Positions 10,981 through 22,020 of a stretch of 64,000 nucleotides of DNA are shown in pieces (the first letter of the stretch is position 1; each line of letters opens with the position of its first letter). Source of the DNA: Galeruca laticollis (taxonomy: Eukaryota > Arthropoda > Insecta > Coleoptera > Chrysomelidae). A model generated the notes under the pieces. The model was given only the letters and a program-made list of their open reading frames with translations, was not told the origin of the DNA and made no database searches. Made by a program: the position numbers and the translations under genes. Location: the NCBI GenBank assembly GCA_963921935.1, contig OY998179.1, positions 26,719,114 to 26,783,113 of the forward strand, read 5' to 3'.

Positions 10981-13439
10981 TACTCGATAGTCGAAATTCT
11001 GTAAAGTGACTCATCGCTCTTACTGTCCATAAAATCAGTTGCAGAAGCGAACTTCATGAGCGCATCATTTTTGAAGGGTTCTTAATAGTCCTAAATAAAA
11101 AATAAATAGAAAATGTTCTTGTACGCTCTGGCGTTTAAATTTGAGAGAACAGAAATACGAAATTATTATGGTAGGTATCATTATGTATATACAGGGTGTT
11201 ACCAAGAATAATACACATTTTTAAGGATGAGCTATAATAAGATGTATATAAAAAAGTCGATAGTCGAAATTCTGTAAAGTGACGTCATCGGTTATCTACC
11301 GATTTAAAGTGAACTCCATGAGCGTATCATAGTTTAAGGGTGCGAATACTGAAATATCTGGAATTTCAATTTTTAACATTTGAAATAATAACTTATCACA
11401 AGTTGTTCATAAGTAAGTTAAAACAAAATAAAAAAATGTTTAAAAGTCAATTCCAACTTACTACTACTAAAACTAAAAAAAAGTTGTTTGTCAAGACAAA
11501 AATAAATTACCAATAAGTATAGGTATGTTGCGAGGTCACTTGTAAAATGTCTGACTAACTGGAAGCGGTATCACTCCCTGACGACTCCTCAGAATCATCG
11601 CTTTCTCCTCCTATATCGATAATGAGTGGTTCCGTCATTACTTCTACACGTATGTCTAAATCCCAAAACTTTATTTCTTCTTTTAATACGTGTTGAATAC
11701 ATTTACGCCAACTCTCAGCAATAACGGTATGCAGCGCCTCGTCAAACAGTTTCTCAACGTCAGCCATTTTGAATGTACTGTTTTTTCTCGCAACATAATT
11801 TTTCACTTGGGCCCAAACCAGCTCGATGGGGTTTAACTCACAGTGGTAGGGAGGAAGTCTAACAACTGAGACGTTGAAATCTTTCGCCATTTCATCGACA
11901 ACGTACTTAATATAACTGCTTTTATGTTTCCGTACGAGAGATAATAATTCAACTTTTAGCATTGCCTCGTTGTGCGGAATGCTTTTACTCTCTAACCAAT
12001 CAATTATAACCCTCTTGCGGCTAGCTGAAGTAGGTATTTGCTCCAGTCGACGAGAGTGGTATGAAGCATTATCCATAACTATCACTGAACCAGGAGTTAC
12101 CTTTGTTAAAATTGATCTAAACCATGTTTCAAACCGGTTACGATCCATCTCTTCATGGTAATCGACAGTTTTTTTGGACTGAAAACTTAGTAATCCACCT
12201 TCTACAAATCCTTCCTCGCTGCCAATGTGAGTGATAATCAGTCGACGTCTTTTCCCAGAGGGAGCTTTTAAACCGGAAGAGAAACCTTCCATAAAGGCTT
12301 GTCGATTGCTTCGTATATTCATGTCTTGCCACACTTTTGACACAGTGTGGCCTTCATTTAACCATGTTTCGTCAAGATAATATATGTGCCGTCCTTCGTT
12401 ACGAAACTGTCGTATCTGTTTTAAATAATTTCTCCTCCATTCCACAATGTCATTTCGTTCAATTAAGGCACTGTTTCTACTTCTTGTTTGGTAACGAAAA
12501 TTCATTAATTTTAAAGTTCGTCTCAAAACTTTATCACTGATGTTTGGTAAAGTATCATCAGCTTCTATTACCTTGCTCAATTTAGCTACCGAGGGGATTT
12601 CATTCCTAAAATAAAAAGAATGTATTTCCCTACGTATAGCATTCCGTGTTTGGTCGTCCAAAACAATTTTCTTTCTTCCCCTACTTTCCGGTTTACAGTT
12701 TTCACCTCGTTCTCTTGTCAAAGATCCGTCCCGCGATTTCTTTAGAATATTGTATATAGTACTCTCAGAAACTTTAGTTAAATAACTGCACTTAATCACA
12801 GCGTCACTAACACCCAACTGTTTGTCCATGGCACGCAGTCCTTCGTACACATTTAATATGAGGACTTTTTCTTCCCGAATTAAATTGTTACGACGCCGTT
12901 TTTTATCGCCAACACCGCTACACTCCGCCATTATTGTCACTAAATATACCGATATAAATATTACAATAAATACCAATAATAACCGATTTATCACACAAAA
13001 CCACAACACAAATACTGATGTTACGTTCATGAAGAGAATAAACACCTCACATAACTGTTTACTATCACTGTCTCATTCGCGTAGCTCGATCTATCTATCT
13101 CGTTCTCAAAGCCGGAACATTGAAGCGACTCTCCAACATTGTCAAATCGGCGAGTTTTTCACAACAAACTTTGCGTTCAAGAAATATACATAAACACTTT
13201 ATTTCACATTTCAAGTAAACTAATTATTATTAGTCTGCTTGAAATTTGAAATAAATATATTAAATTGGTATTGACTTAATTACATTGCATCTTTTGTACC
13301 TGAAATATTGACACAATGGATTTGAAGTGTATTTATAAAATACAGCATTTCTCTCTAGAATACATATGGCAACTGCGCTTTAACCAAAGTGTTGATTAGA
13401 TAGCTCTGACTCACTTTACACAATTTCGACTATCGAGTA
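10981..13439 (-). mobile_element. DD82E-type Tc1/mariner transposon, structurally complete
   Basis: Ends TACTCGATAGTCGAAATT (10981) and its complement (ending 13439) are nearly identical inverted repeats of about 31 bp. TA lies on both sides (10979-10980, 13440-13441). A second copy of the terminal motif, GTCGATAGTCGAAATTCTGT, occurs inside the left end at about 11253, so the left terminus is partly duplicated. It is nested in the pogo element. With an open transposase and good ends, it is the most plausibly autonomous element in the window. Confidence 0.85.
11555..12931 (-). CDS. IS630/Tc1-mariner transposase with DD82E spacing, intact
   Basis: A 458-residue open frame starts MAECSGVGDKKRRRNN. 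The family catalyses cut-and-paste transposition in the nucleus. Visible parts are a basic N-terminus, helix-turn-helix regions (residues about 15-75 and 90-150), and an RNase H-like core. Catalytic residues are Asp187 in YLDETW, Asp287 in VMDNASYHS and Glu370 in NPIELVW. Eighty-two residues separate the second Asp from the Glu, far more than in Tc1 (34) or classical mariner; I recall this spacing as the group called Sailor. The tail is acidic and serine-rich. The frame stays open upstream to 13045, but those 38 hydrophobic residues lack family features, so MAEC is the preferred start. No stop or frameshift is seen. Confidence 0.9.
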   Translation of the reverse strand: MAECSGVGDKKRRRNNLIREEKVLILNVYEGLRAMDKQLGVSDAVIKCSYLTKVSESTIYNILKKSRDGSLTRERGENCKPESRGRKKIVLDDQTRNAIRREIHSFYFRNEIPSVAKLSKVIEADDTLPNISDKVLRRTLKLMNFRYQTRSRNSALIERNDIVEWRRNYLKQIRQFRNEGRHIYYLDETWLNEGHTVSKVWQDMNIRSNRQAFMEGFSSGLKAPSGKRRRLIITHIGSEEGFVEGGLLSFQSKKTVDYHEEMDRNRFETWFRSILTKVTPGSVIVMDNASYHSRRLEQIPTSASRKRVIIDWLESKSIPHNEAMLKVELLSLVRKHKSSYIKYVVDEMAKDFNVSVVRLPPYHCELNPIELVWAQVKNYVARKNSTFKMADVEKLFDEALHTVIAESWRKCIQHVLKEEIKFWDLDIRVEVMTEPLIIDIGGESDDSEESSGSDTASS

Positions 13440-13965
13440 TAGGCGGGAGTAAGATCCCATGTTGCCAAGTGAATTTTCGGCTTCGTAGTTTCGGAGAAAA
13501 GTATGGTGGTCCAATATAGGTGGCGGTTCAATTAAGGCAACCTTCCCCTATATTTTTTTATATATTTGTAAACACCCCCAGAGAGTCTAATGTTTTAATA
13601 ACACTAAAACCAGCGTATTACACTTATCCGCACTATGCTCTACTTTCTCGCTAAATAATTATCGAAGGATTTAATCCTCTTAAGTCTTCTGGGTATGTTT
13701 GTGTTGTCTAGAAACTGGCTTGCCTCGACGTCCACATGCTAAAGCAGCCGATGTTCATGGCCACTGGCAAATTTGGTTGTGGTTTGGTTAACAGTCTCCA
13801 TCTGAAGATCCCGACGGATATAACTGTTTCGGCAGTACCAGGGTGCATCGATGATGTTCCTTAGTATCTTATTCTGGAATTGTTGATTAATTTCGATGTT
13901 ACTTTTACTGCCACAACCCCATAGTTGTATGCTATAACTCCAAATGGGTCTCAATATTGCTTGTA

Positions 13966-15902
13966 CGGTGCGGTGGAATAAGTATTAACCGTATTAACTA
14001 CTCTATTCTTATATCTTAAGAAAAAAACTCAAACAGGTCAATTTTTATATTAAACGTAGTATGTTATGACATAAAAGTTTCGAACCTGACATAATCCCTC
14101 TTCATGGGGGTGTCACCCCTTCGATTTTTTTGAATGAGAAAGTGCATCATGCGACACCTCATTTGAAACCTATTGGAACACTGATTTCAAAAATGTATAA
14201 CACTTTGGTTCAAGTTATTCGAGGGTTTTAATCTTACTTTGCAAGAATTCAATGAATTCTGTTGGCTTGACGGTAGGTTTTTTCATTGGAGGGTTGGAAT
14301 TGTTTTGTCTTTAAATAAATCTTTCCTAAATTGTAAATGTTGGTAACTGAATTTAATCATTTAATGTAATAAATTGCAAGTAACAACTAAGGGTGTACTG
14401 AAAACTAAATAAATTTTAAACTTTAACAGTAACTGCAACTAAATAATTTTTTAACGTAAAAGGTGTTCAAAATGTTCCCCATTTACTTCTTGACAATAAT
14501 ACAGCCTATTTTGGGTTTCCTCTCTAACCCTTTGCAACATCTCTGGACTAATATTACCACATTCTGCAATAATTCTTCGCGCAGTTGGTTAATTGTAGCC
14601 ACATGGGTTTGATACACTTTGGATTTTAAGTAGCCCCATAGAAAAAAATCTAATGGGGTTAAGTCCGATGATCGAGGTGGCCACTCGATATGTCCCCGTC
14701 ATCCAATCCATCTTCCTGGAAAAACTGTGTTTAAATAATTTCGCACCTTGACAGCATAATGAGGCGAAGCTCCGTCTCGCTGAAATATGACATGTTGAGG
14801 AAATTCATGCGGGTGGTTTGTGATGATGTCTCTAACATATTCAAATAATTATCACTTAAATTCCCGTCAAATATTGGGCCTACCGTGTAATTCACTAGTA
14901 TGCCTGCCCATACATTTAGTTACTGCGGAAATTGTGTTTGGCCTTCTCGGAGTATTCTGGGATTTTCATCAGACCAATACCTCACATTTTGCCGATGTAC
15001 ATGTCCGTTTACAAAAAATGTCGCCTTGTCACTAAAACAAATGTGTCGGAGATTGTGTGCAATAATATTTGTGATAGTTTCACAATATTCCATCCGTCTA
15101 TCTAGGTCATCCTATGTGAGTTCATGCAACATTTGTATTTTGTAGGGATGTAATTTATTTTGCTTTAACACCTTTAACACTGTCTTCTCATCTACTTTAC
15201 CAGTTTGTGCTACATTTCTGGTTGAAGTAGATGGATTTACGACAAATTCGCTCAGTATTGAATCCTGCTTATCTTCGGATATAGGGTTTCTGCCAGACAG
15301 TTTTTTATTTTCGACTCCACCTATTTCAAAAAATTTACCGACCACATATTTAAAATAATGTCGGTCTATTGGGCGGTCAGGAAAGCGTTCATTAAAAATT
15401 CTGACCGCCTCATGACAATTATGACCAGCTTCGCCATAAATAACAATCATTTCGCATTTTTATTATTCACAATAAACAAACTTATCTTCATGTAGTAACA
15501 AAACTGAAATTACTTCAATATTATTTGACAGTGACAACTGATAATAATAAATTTGCTAGGTAGCGAAAAAAGACAATTACGCTTTTAGAAAAAATCGACA
15601 GTGACGTACTCATAATCCGTTAATCTCGCATAACTCAGACTCTGTCAATTTTTGAACCAAAGTGTTATACATTTTTGAAATCAGCGTTTCAATAGGTTTC
15701 AAATGAGGTTTCGCATGATGCACTTTCTCATTTAAAAAAATCGAAGGGATGACACCCCCACGAAGAGGGATTATGTCAGGTTCGAAACTTTTATGCCATA
15801 ACATACTGCGTTTAATATAAAAATTGACCTGTTTGAGCTTTTTTCTTAAGATATATAAATAGAGTAGTTAATAGGGGGAGTAAGACTTATTCCACCGCAC
15901 CG
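13966..15902 (-). mobile_element. Tc1/mariner element with about 250 bp inverted repeats
   Basis: Outer ends CGGTGCGGTGGAATAAGT (13966) and the complement ending at 15902 are flanked by TA (13964-13965, 15903-15904). The two arms remain alignable for about 250 bp, covering the ACATAATCCCTCTTC block and the AACACTTTGGTTCAAG block. It is inserted inside the Jockey-like LINE, whose frame resumes on either side. Confidence 0.9.
14451..15450 (-). pseudogene. Mariner-type transposase (DUF4817 HTH + DDE), decayed
   Basis: The first 112 residues are open (15112-15450): MIVIYGEAGHNCHEAVRIFN is the DUF4817-like helix-turn-helix, followed by a linker and a second HTH ending KQNKLHPYKIQ. The catalytic half continues to 14451 in several frames. 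HICFSDKATFFVNGHVHRQN, with the first catalytic Asp, is near 15000. The WPPRSPDLTPLDFFLWG-like region is degenerate near 14650. The C-terminus reads NGEHFEHLLR followed by TAA. It belongs to the same family as 4990-6060 but a different lineage. Confidence 0.8.
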
Positions 15903-16715
15903 TATAGAAGCAGTTTGTTGTACGTGGATAACTTGGAACTTCGTCCTAGTAGCCAATACATCTTTTCATATTTAATATCAAGCTCTTCACGTTTCTTTTT
16001 GATATGGATTTTCCAGCGAAGTTTCACGTTGAGAGCCATACCCAGATATTTTGCTGTATTAGCATAAGGATTATTAACATTGTTCATTCTGTTAGGAAAG
16101 TTCCTATCTTTTTTATTCGTAAAGTTGATGTGAATGGATTTAGTTTCGTTCAACTTAATACGTCATCTCTTGGTCCGGTTGCTAATTTGGTCAATGGCCA
16201 CGGCCATAACTGCCGTGTCTTCAGCGAAACTAGCTATTGTTGGTGTTCAAGTTCAGGGATGTCACTAGTGTACAACAGATAAAGCACTGGATCAACTACG
16301 GTACCCTGGGGTACTCCAGCCTTGATTTCTGCGAAATCAGAATACGATTCGTCCTGCTTTGCCATAAAATATCTATCTGACAAGTAAAACATTAGGATTT
16401 GGGAATATTGTCTTGGCAGAACCATTTCTCAATAATGTCCGTGAATCTATGAACATGATCTATGGTCCAGTGGTTTTCCCTAAAACCAAATTGATGGACA
16501 GGAATCAGTTTTTTATCTTCTATTATTGGCTTCAGTCACAAGAAGCAGTTTTTCATGCAGCTTCGAGGTGACAGGCAGCAATGAAATCGCCCTGTAGGAT
16601 GAAACTTCATGAGGAGGTTTTCCTTGTTTTGGGGATCATAATGACCTCTCCAACTTTGCACATCTTAGGAACATAATTCAATCTGAATGATACGTTGATA
16701 ATATTTGTAAGTTTT

Positions 16716-16753
16716 ACCATTGTATAAGGATAGGCCTATCCTTATACAATGGT
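16716..16753. repeat. Perfect 38 bp palindrome
   Basis: The sequence reads ACCATTGTATAAGGATAGG and then its exact complement, centred on AGGCCT. It interrupts the Jockey-like RT frame between KKAIV and KLTNIINVSF and looks like an inserted self-complementary segment. Confidence 0.9.
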
Positions 16754-16784
16754 TCTACTATGGCCTTTTTTGGTAGTTGTTTCA

Positions 16785-16990
16785 AAGTCTGGTATATATA
16801 AACTTAAATGTTCAGATTGTAATGCTGTCTATTTGGGCCAAACCCCTTGAAATTTTGAAATCAGATACATTGAACAATTACGAGCATACAGATTAAAACA
16901 ACCTGATAAATCTACTTGACACCAATCATTCATTGACACTTATGAATGATATTAACAATGTAATAAATGTTGTTTAAGCTGTTGTCATAA
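16785..16990 (+). pseudogene. Penelope-like element fragment, GIY-YIG core
   Basis: Plus strand encodes GIYKLKCSDCNAVYLGQT, the GIY-YIG signature with the CxxC pair seen in the larger copy at 28723-29316. After it comes a degraded stretch with the RAYRLKQPDKS motif and HQSFIDT, with stops. Only about 200 bp of the endonuclease remains, abutting the truncated LINE. Confidence 0.8.
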
Positions 16991-17867
16991 GTTACGAAGA
17001 AACAAATTTTAGTAGTTTAAAGTTATAAAAAATAATTGGCTCTCCTGCCCAGATACAAAAATGTGAAATATTGTCTTTAACCTCCGGGATACAGTATTGT
17101 TACTGATAAAATTGATATCTTGATCTTTGTTTCTTATCAATACTTTCGATTACCAGCGACAAAACGCAAAATTTTCATTCTAACTGTTTAATTTGTTTCA
17201 GTTTCCTTATTTATATTCGGAAAGGAAGGGCGTCAATTTTGAGACATAAATCATGGCCTTTCATTAAACCCCAACAGCATGAGAATATTATTATTGAAAT
17301 TTGCACATTAGTATGGATCGATTAATGAACGTTCGAAGTAACATAAACTAAACTATAAAGTCGTCTCAAGTTAAAAGTTATTTACTGAAACTCGTAGTAT
17401 ATAATTTATAAATTAAACTGAAGTTATAAGCTTGCCAACCCAATCCTGTTTTCTCGTACAGGCAATTTCTTTTTCATCTTGATTTATGCGCTTTTTGTTG
17501 GTCTATTGTTATTCATTGTTGGAACATATAAGGAAGGCAAAAGTACCTACCTAGGCGTGGCTCAACTGCAAACTTATTACTTTATGCTTTTTCGGTCTAT
17601 GCTTTTCTCTTCCCGCGGTAATCAATCTTCTCAGCATTTCCATACTAGAATTTCATTAACGGGCATTAATCACCATCACATTTTCTTATGGTCGATTATT
17701 CGATCAAGTGTTCACCCGCGAATTTGCAAATCCGAATATGTGTAGGTTAATCCTGGATCAGATGCCAATGCATTGTTGAAATGAAATCAGAAGGAGCGTC
17801 ATGAATTTGTATATAATATTAAATTTGTGTAAATTCTGTAGATGTTATATTCAAATAGAATTACAAC
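16991..17867. other. Unassigned spacer
   Basis: No family motif, inverted ends or tandem repeat was recognised. An 88-codon plus-strand ORF at 17479-17745 shows nothing diagnostic. Confidence 0.4.
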
Positions 17868-17957
17868 TTAATATTGTGTCCACCATAATAACTTGCTTGG
17901 AGAGCCACACAGCGCTGGAGACGGTTCTCCCAATCCTCATAGTGGTGCTAGAACTCT
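17868..17957 (-). pseudogene. Possible mariner transposase C-terminal scrap
   Basis: The minus strand reads HYEDWENRLQRCVALQASYY, which resembles the conserved C-terminal tail of mariner-family transposases (W...R..RC....G.Y). It is only about 30 residues long with no neighbouring catalytic domain, so this is a weak call. Confidence 0.35.
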
Positions 17958-18949
17958 AATATTAGAATAGCCTTAAGTATATTTTTGGAAATAGGCAACC
18001 AATGTTGCAAGACCTGTCACTTTATATAAGCAAATTTTCAGGCTCACAGCGTGGGATGTCATAAAAATGAGATAACGGCTGAGGGTACTTTTAGAATTAG
18101 AATTTAGAATATCCAAATACAATTTACATTTATTTGTCGGGTAAGAAATAATCGATATTGTAGGAATATATATTTTTGGATATTTACAAATGCCGATGCC
18201 TGAAACGTACCTATATCCATGTAGGTACACAAGAACCCGCGACGCGTTAATTAGATCTATATTTCGAAAACGATTTGTACGATTTTTATGATAATTTGCG
18301 CGTAAGGGTTATGGACTTTGATGAATTTGAACAAAATATTTTGACCCTCTTGTTATTTTCTGTTATAGAATCGAAAAAAAAATTAACAGTTAATAACAAA
18401 TACTTACAAAAAATCGTAAAAACTGTTTTTTCGGAAGCACAAATATTCGTTGCAACACCATCCGGTCGGTACCAACGCTTGTATCTTGCTGAAGTCTGGC
18501 CGTATTGTGCTTGCACTCAAACGTGATACACACACGCGGTACTGAGCCCGTCACTCCCAAGATGCAACCCTCAAAGAGCGCTGCATCCCGGAAAGAACCT
18601 TTCATCCACCCCCCATCTCATCCGATGGGTCCTCAGTCGTTGTTAGCGTTTGTCATGTTTCCGCCCAACCCTAGCCAAAATGGCTGGTAGCTAGACGTGT
18701 GGCTATATCTTCGGCGATCTTTACGCTTTGTGTGTGTTTTTCGCTGCCTCTATAAGGGGCGAATCCTTAGCCGACGTAATACGACTAAAGAAGACCTTAT
18801 AGAGTGGATCCTCTTGCTTTTGATGACCTATTTGAAACTTCGGCTCATCTTTTTATGTATGTGCCGAGCCTTCTCCTAGGCAGGTCTTCTCGAGATTTTT
18901 AATCAAAAAATGATTAGTTCATTAGCAGGGCTAGTAGCCTAGTCACCTG
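17958..18949. other. Spacer or 3' region of the LINE ORF1 unit
   Basis: More GC-rich from about 18480 than the surroundings, like the adjacent ORF1, so it may be non-coding sequence of that element. Overlapping short ORFs on both strands at 18275-18690 give no recognisable protein. Confidence 0.35.
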
Positions 18950-20260
18950 TTCGAGAATCTACTGTTTCTCGGGGTGGTCGTTGTCTTCTTGGTAGTCGCT
19001 TGGGCGTAGCTGACTTCTGGCTTCGTGGTTGCTGGTGGTTGTGGTTTCCTCGTCGTCTTGTTGCTCGGGGCTTGTGGGCATCCCTTGTAGTTCGCCGGAT
19101 GTTCTCTCTGGCAGTTCGCGCAGGTGACTGGCTTGTCTCTCGGTCTTGTACAGTCGTTGGATCGGTGTGGTCCTACGCATCTGACGCATTTGGTGTTGAC
19201 GCTTCATGTCGTCTGTCCATGGTAGAGTCCCTGGCAGTTGTAGCACTGTGTTGGTCCTTGTCTTCTCCTGAGTTCTTACCATTTTATCCTCACTTGATGG
19301 ATGTGCTGGATTTTTCTTGCGTTGGTCTTCTCTTCTCCGTCTAGCTCTACTACGTAGATGGGCAGTGGTCGTTTCTCGCCGAATCTGGAGTGAATTTGGC
19401 TTACTCTTCCGATTTTGACTCGCTCTTTTTGGATCTCCTCCTTGAGTTCGTCTAGGTCTTCATTGTTCGTCAGTCCCTTGATGACGAGCATTCCCTTCTT
19501 TTCGCCCCGTGGAGTGTGGGTGTACCATTCCACTTCTCTCCTCTCTTCTTGCAGGTACCTCGTCAGGTTATTGAAGTCCTCTGGTCTTTCGCAGGGGATC
19601 TTCACTCCGAGCCTCTCTCGGATGGTGATGAACCTCGTCTTGATTCCTCTTGTCTGAATTTCTTTACGTACGGACCCCCAGTGCTGAGTGCTCCGTAGTA
19701 TGACCGGTGTTGTCCTGGTCGTCCTCGTTTGGTTCTCGCGGATGGATTCGTTCATCGCTTCGTCGCCCCTTTGCTCCTTCCTTGCGATGGCTTTCTTCCT
19801 CGCGGCGGCTTCTTGCCTCTGCCCCTTTTGAATCGTCTTGATGGACACCACTTCCGTGAAGTCCATCTCTTCGGTCTCGTCTTCTTGTGTGGGTTCCTTC
19901 CTCTGGGCTTTCCTTCGGACACCTTCTGGTGGGCTTTGGCTCCTCTCCTTTCCATTTTTCTCAAGCTTTCCTTACATCTCCTTGATCTTGGCTTCCAAGT
20001 TCCTCAAGGCGATGTGTAGTCCGGTTATTTCGTCTTCCCTGCGATTGATTTTGTCTTCCTTGCATTTGACTTTTTCTCTCTCCTCTTCCAGTTTTCTCAG
20101 GAGCATGTCGCCTCTTTCTTTCATATTCTTCGCGTATTGTTCCACCTTGTTGATTCCTTCGTCGCTTTCGTCGCTGTCATCGCTGTCGTCGTCTTCTCTG
20201 TTGCTGGGTGGATTGAAGGGTGGTATCACTAGTGGCGACCACTCGTCCTTTTTCTTAGGT
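18950..20260 (-). pseudogene. LINE ORF1 (Gag-like, coiled coil + CCHC knuckles), orphan
   Basis: Right to left on the minus strand. At 19972-20229 an acidic serine/aspartate-rich start leads into a charged coiled coil (KNMKERGDMLLRKLEEEREK). At 19276-19866 is a 196-residue frame with the RNA-binding-type core found in Jockey-group ORF1 proteins (KTRFITIRERLGVKIPCERP, GMLVIKGLTNNEDLDELKEE, RPLPIYVVEL). A shifted frame to about 18950 contains zinc-knuckle-like repeats (QCYNCQG, KCVRC, VTCANCQRE). Such proteins coat LINE RNA. Frameshifts separate the pieces, and no ORF2 follows. The block is distinctly more GC-rich than its neighbours. Confidence 0.75.
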
Positions 20261-20699
20261 ATCTCGGTAAGAAATTAAACCTTTATAACATCCGATAAAT
20301 TACGATTTTAAAAAATAATAAAAAATTTCATAATTTTCATAAATCGGAAACAGTGTTGAAAAACACTATTTACGTAGATAACGCTGTTTTTGTTCTTTTG
20401 GGTAAGCTAATCGCTGGATCAATTGATTAAAAATCGACCCCGGTCCGATAGCTCTCCTCAAAACTCTGCTTCGCTTGTATAGTCGAGCTCTCTGCTTGCG
20501 CTCTCGAAGCTAACTCACTCCTTGTCTATTCGAAACAACAAGACACGAATTACTACTACTCTACTACTCAAACGCGAGAAGAATAGGACCACAGATAACC
20601 CACAGATAGATGAGACACTGATTGTGGCGCCATCTAAAGAGCCTGTCGAGTAAACAATTGAGTGATGTTGAAAAGATTTCTGTAATTTTATATTTCAAA
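20261..20699. other. Probable 5' region of the LINE ORF1 unit
   Basis: Upstream of ORF1 on the minus strand, with GC-rich stretches (20450-20600) and no coding domain. It could hold the LINE promoter. No start motif was identified. Confidence 0.3.
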
Positions 20700-20806
20700 A
20701 TAATCATTTATAGTCCATCATTTAACATTTTATTCAATTTAACTCAATAATGATTAGATGTTGAGTTAAATTAAATGAAATATCAAATGATGGACCATAA
20801 ACGGTT
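20700..20806. repeat. Short foldback, about 47 bp arms
   Basis: ATTTATAGTCCATCATTTAA and the following bases pair with the complement of ...TCAAATGATGGACCATAAAC around an 11-13 base loop (TAATGATTAGATG). MITE-like, but no clear target duplication. Confidence 0.65.
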
Positions 20807-21074
20807 AATTAAATTGAAACCATAAAACAGTAATCATATTTTGGTATAAATACACAACAAATAATCTCTTTCACAAAGTACTTTTCTTAACAAACAGAAC
20901 GACAATAAATAAACTATAATGTAAAAACGAAGCAATAGTTAAAAAATAATTTTAGTAACATACATTTTCTAGATTGGAGTATCATTAGATTTTTGAATTA
21001 TGTTAAATCAAGATAAAAGTAGAAAATTATTTATGATGTTTATATTAATTTAATATTACACTCGTATAAACACA

Positions 21075-21251
21075 CAGACCTGGACAAACTGCTACTTACT
21101 TAATCAAAAAAACTGTTAGCAATGAGTTGTTAACTACTATTTTTGGCAACTTTCTGTGAGAGAAAACATTTGAGATAATTACTGTGAATGTTAGAACAAA
21201 AGTATCTAAAATATTTTTATAGGAAAAGTTGTTAAATACTGCCCAGCTCTG
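21075..21251. mobile_element. hAT-like MITE
   Basis: Starts CAGACCTGGACAA and ends TGCCCAGCTCTG, imperfect inverted ends with the CAG/CTG termini common in hAT elements. Flanks TAAACACA (21067-21074) and TAAATACA (21252-21259) are an 8 bp duplication with one mismatch. It is 177 bp long with no coding capacity. Confidence 0.55.
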
Positions 21252-21259
21252 TAAATACA

Positions 21260-22020
21260 AGGTGCCAAGTAATTACATATAAGAGTGCTAAACAGCACTT
21301 GTGACTGTGAAACATATAAAATAATATATCTAACATTTCATTTCCACTTAAAACACATCTTTATTTCTTTAACGGAAGTATTAAATAGGTTTATATCACA
21401 AGCTTAAACCTAGTATATTGCATATTTGTATATTTCTACATTTAAAAGCATTCCGTTCTTATGAAACCATCGCATAAGGCAGTTTAAGTTACTCTGCAGC
21501 TCCTGGCAGTCTATGCTTGTTAAAATGTTTCTTGAGGGCTCTTAAAAATCCCACCGTCTCGTGGAAGTCCTTTGTCGTTTCTGATTGAGGTTCTACAAGT
21601 GAACACAGAAAATAACAACAATAAATAAGTAAACGCACAAATATGTTTGTATGTCAACAAAAGAAAACAAAATGCGCTTACTATCGAAATAATAAGTTTA
21701 CACATGTTTTTGTACTAAGCCAAAAAAATTATCAAAAAATGTTTGAATGTATACATTTGTTTGGTTTTTTTGAGTTCCTTTTTTGGAGGTTTTTCATTTT
21801 TTGTCTTTATTGGATATTTTGGATTTTTGGTTACCGCTAGACCAAATACTTAGACGTAATGCCTCAACAAAAGTTAATACTCACTTTCATTTTCCATAAA
21901 TTGTCACACCATGGGCTATATATGATTATTCCACTCAATACAAAATACGCGCCTTCGATGGGTTTAAATATGAGGATTGATATCTGAAAACACCATGTTT
22001 TCGATTTTGTATTTCGGCAC
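21260..22020. other. Unassigned AT-rich spacer
   Basis: No coding domain or terminal repeats recognised. Small ORFs at 21520-21840 lack family features. Confidence 0.4.

Larger units (their letters stand above)
7803..13548 (-). mobile_element. pogo-like transposon with a nested element
   Basis: The left end GGGGAAGGTTGC at 7803 matches the complement of the right end GCAACCTTCCCC at 13548. TA follows the right end, and the left TA appears mutated to GA. A second TTGGACC-type motif lies just inside each end (7820s and 13505-13535), and a further related block at 9200-9290 may be an internal repeat. The pogo transposase lies near the left end on the minus strand. The interval includes a 2.46 kb DD82E-type transposon (10981-13439). 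Confidence 0.75.
13560..16735 (-). pseudogene. Jockey-like LINE reverse transcriptase, interrupted
   Basis: Minus-strand pieces run in order from right to left. Near 16590 is SSYRAISLLP (RT block 1), and at 16234-16425 is AEIKAGVPQG (RT block 4). Next is SFAEDTAVMA, where the catalytic FADD has become FAED, then the thumb/C-terminal part at 15887-16153 (KYLGMALNVKLRWKIHIKKK). After the mariner insertion comes RPIWSYSIQLWGC (13739-13954), ending near 13600. The frame is joined exactly across the TA target of the inserted mariner. Frameshifts and a 38 bp palindrome further disrupt it. The 5' half (endonuclease) is absent. The start near 16735 abuts PLE sequence. Confidence 0.8.

Noticed and set aside
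12932..13045. N-terminal 38-residue hydrophobic extension of the DD82E transposase (signal-peptide-like)
   Set aside because: Transposases are nuclear; the extension is AT-rich upstream DNA and the family-like start is MAECSG at 12931.
19000..20278. Plus-strand ORFs opposite the LINE ORF1
   Set aside because: Shadows of the GC-rich minus-strand coding sequence; Ser/Leu/Phe-rich with no domain.
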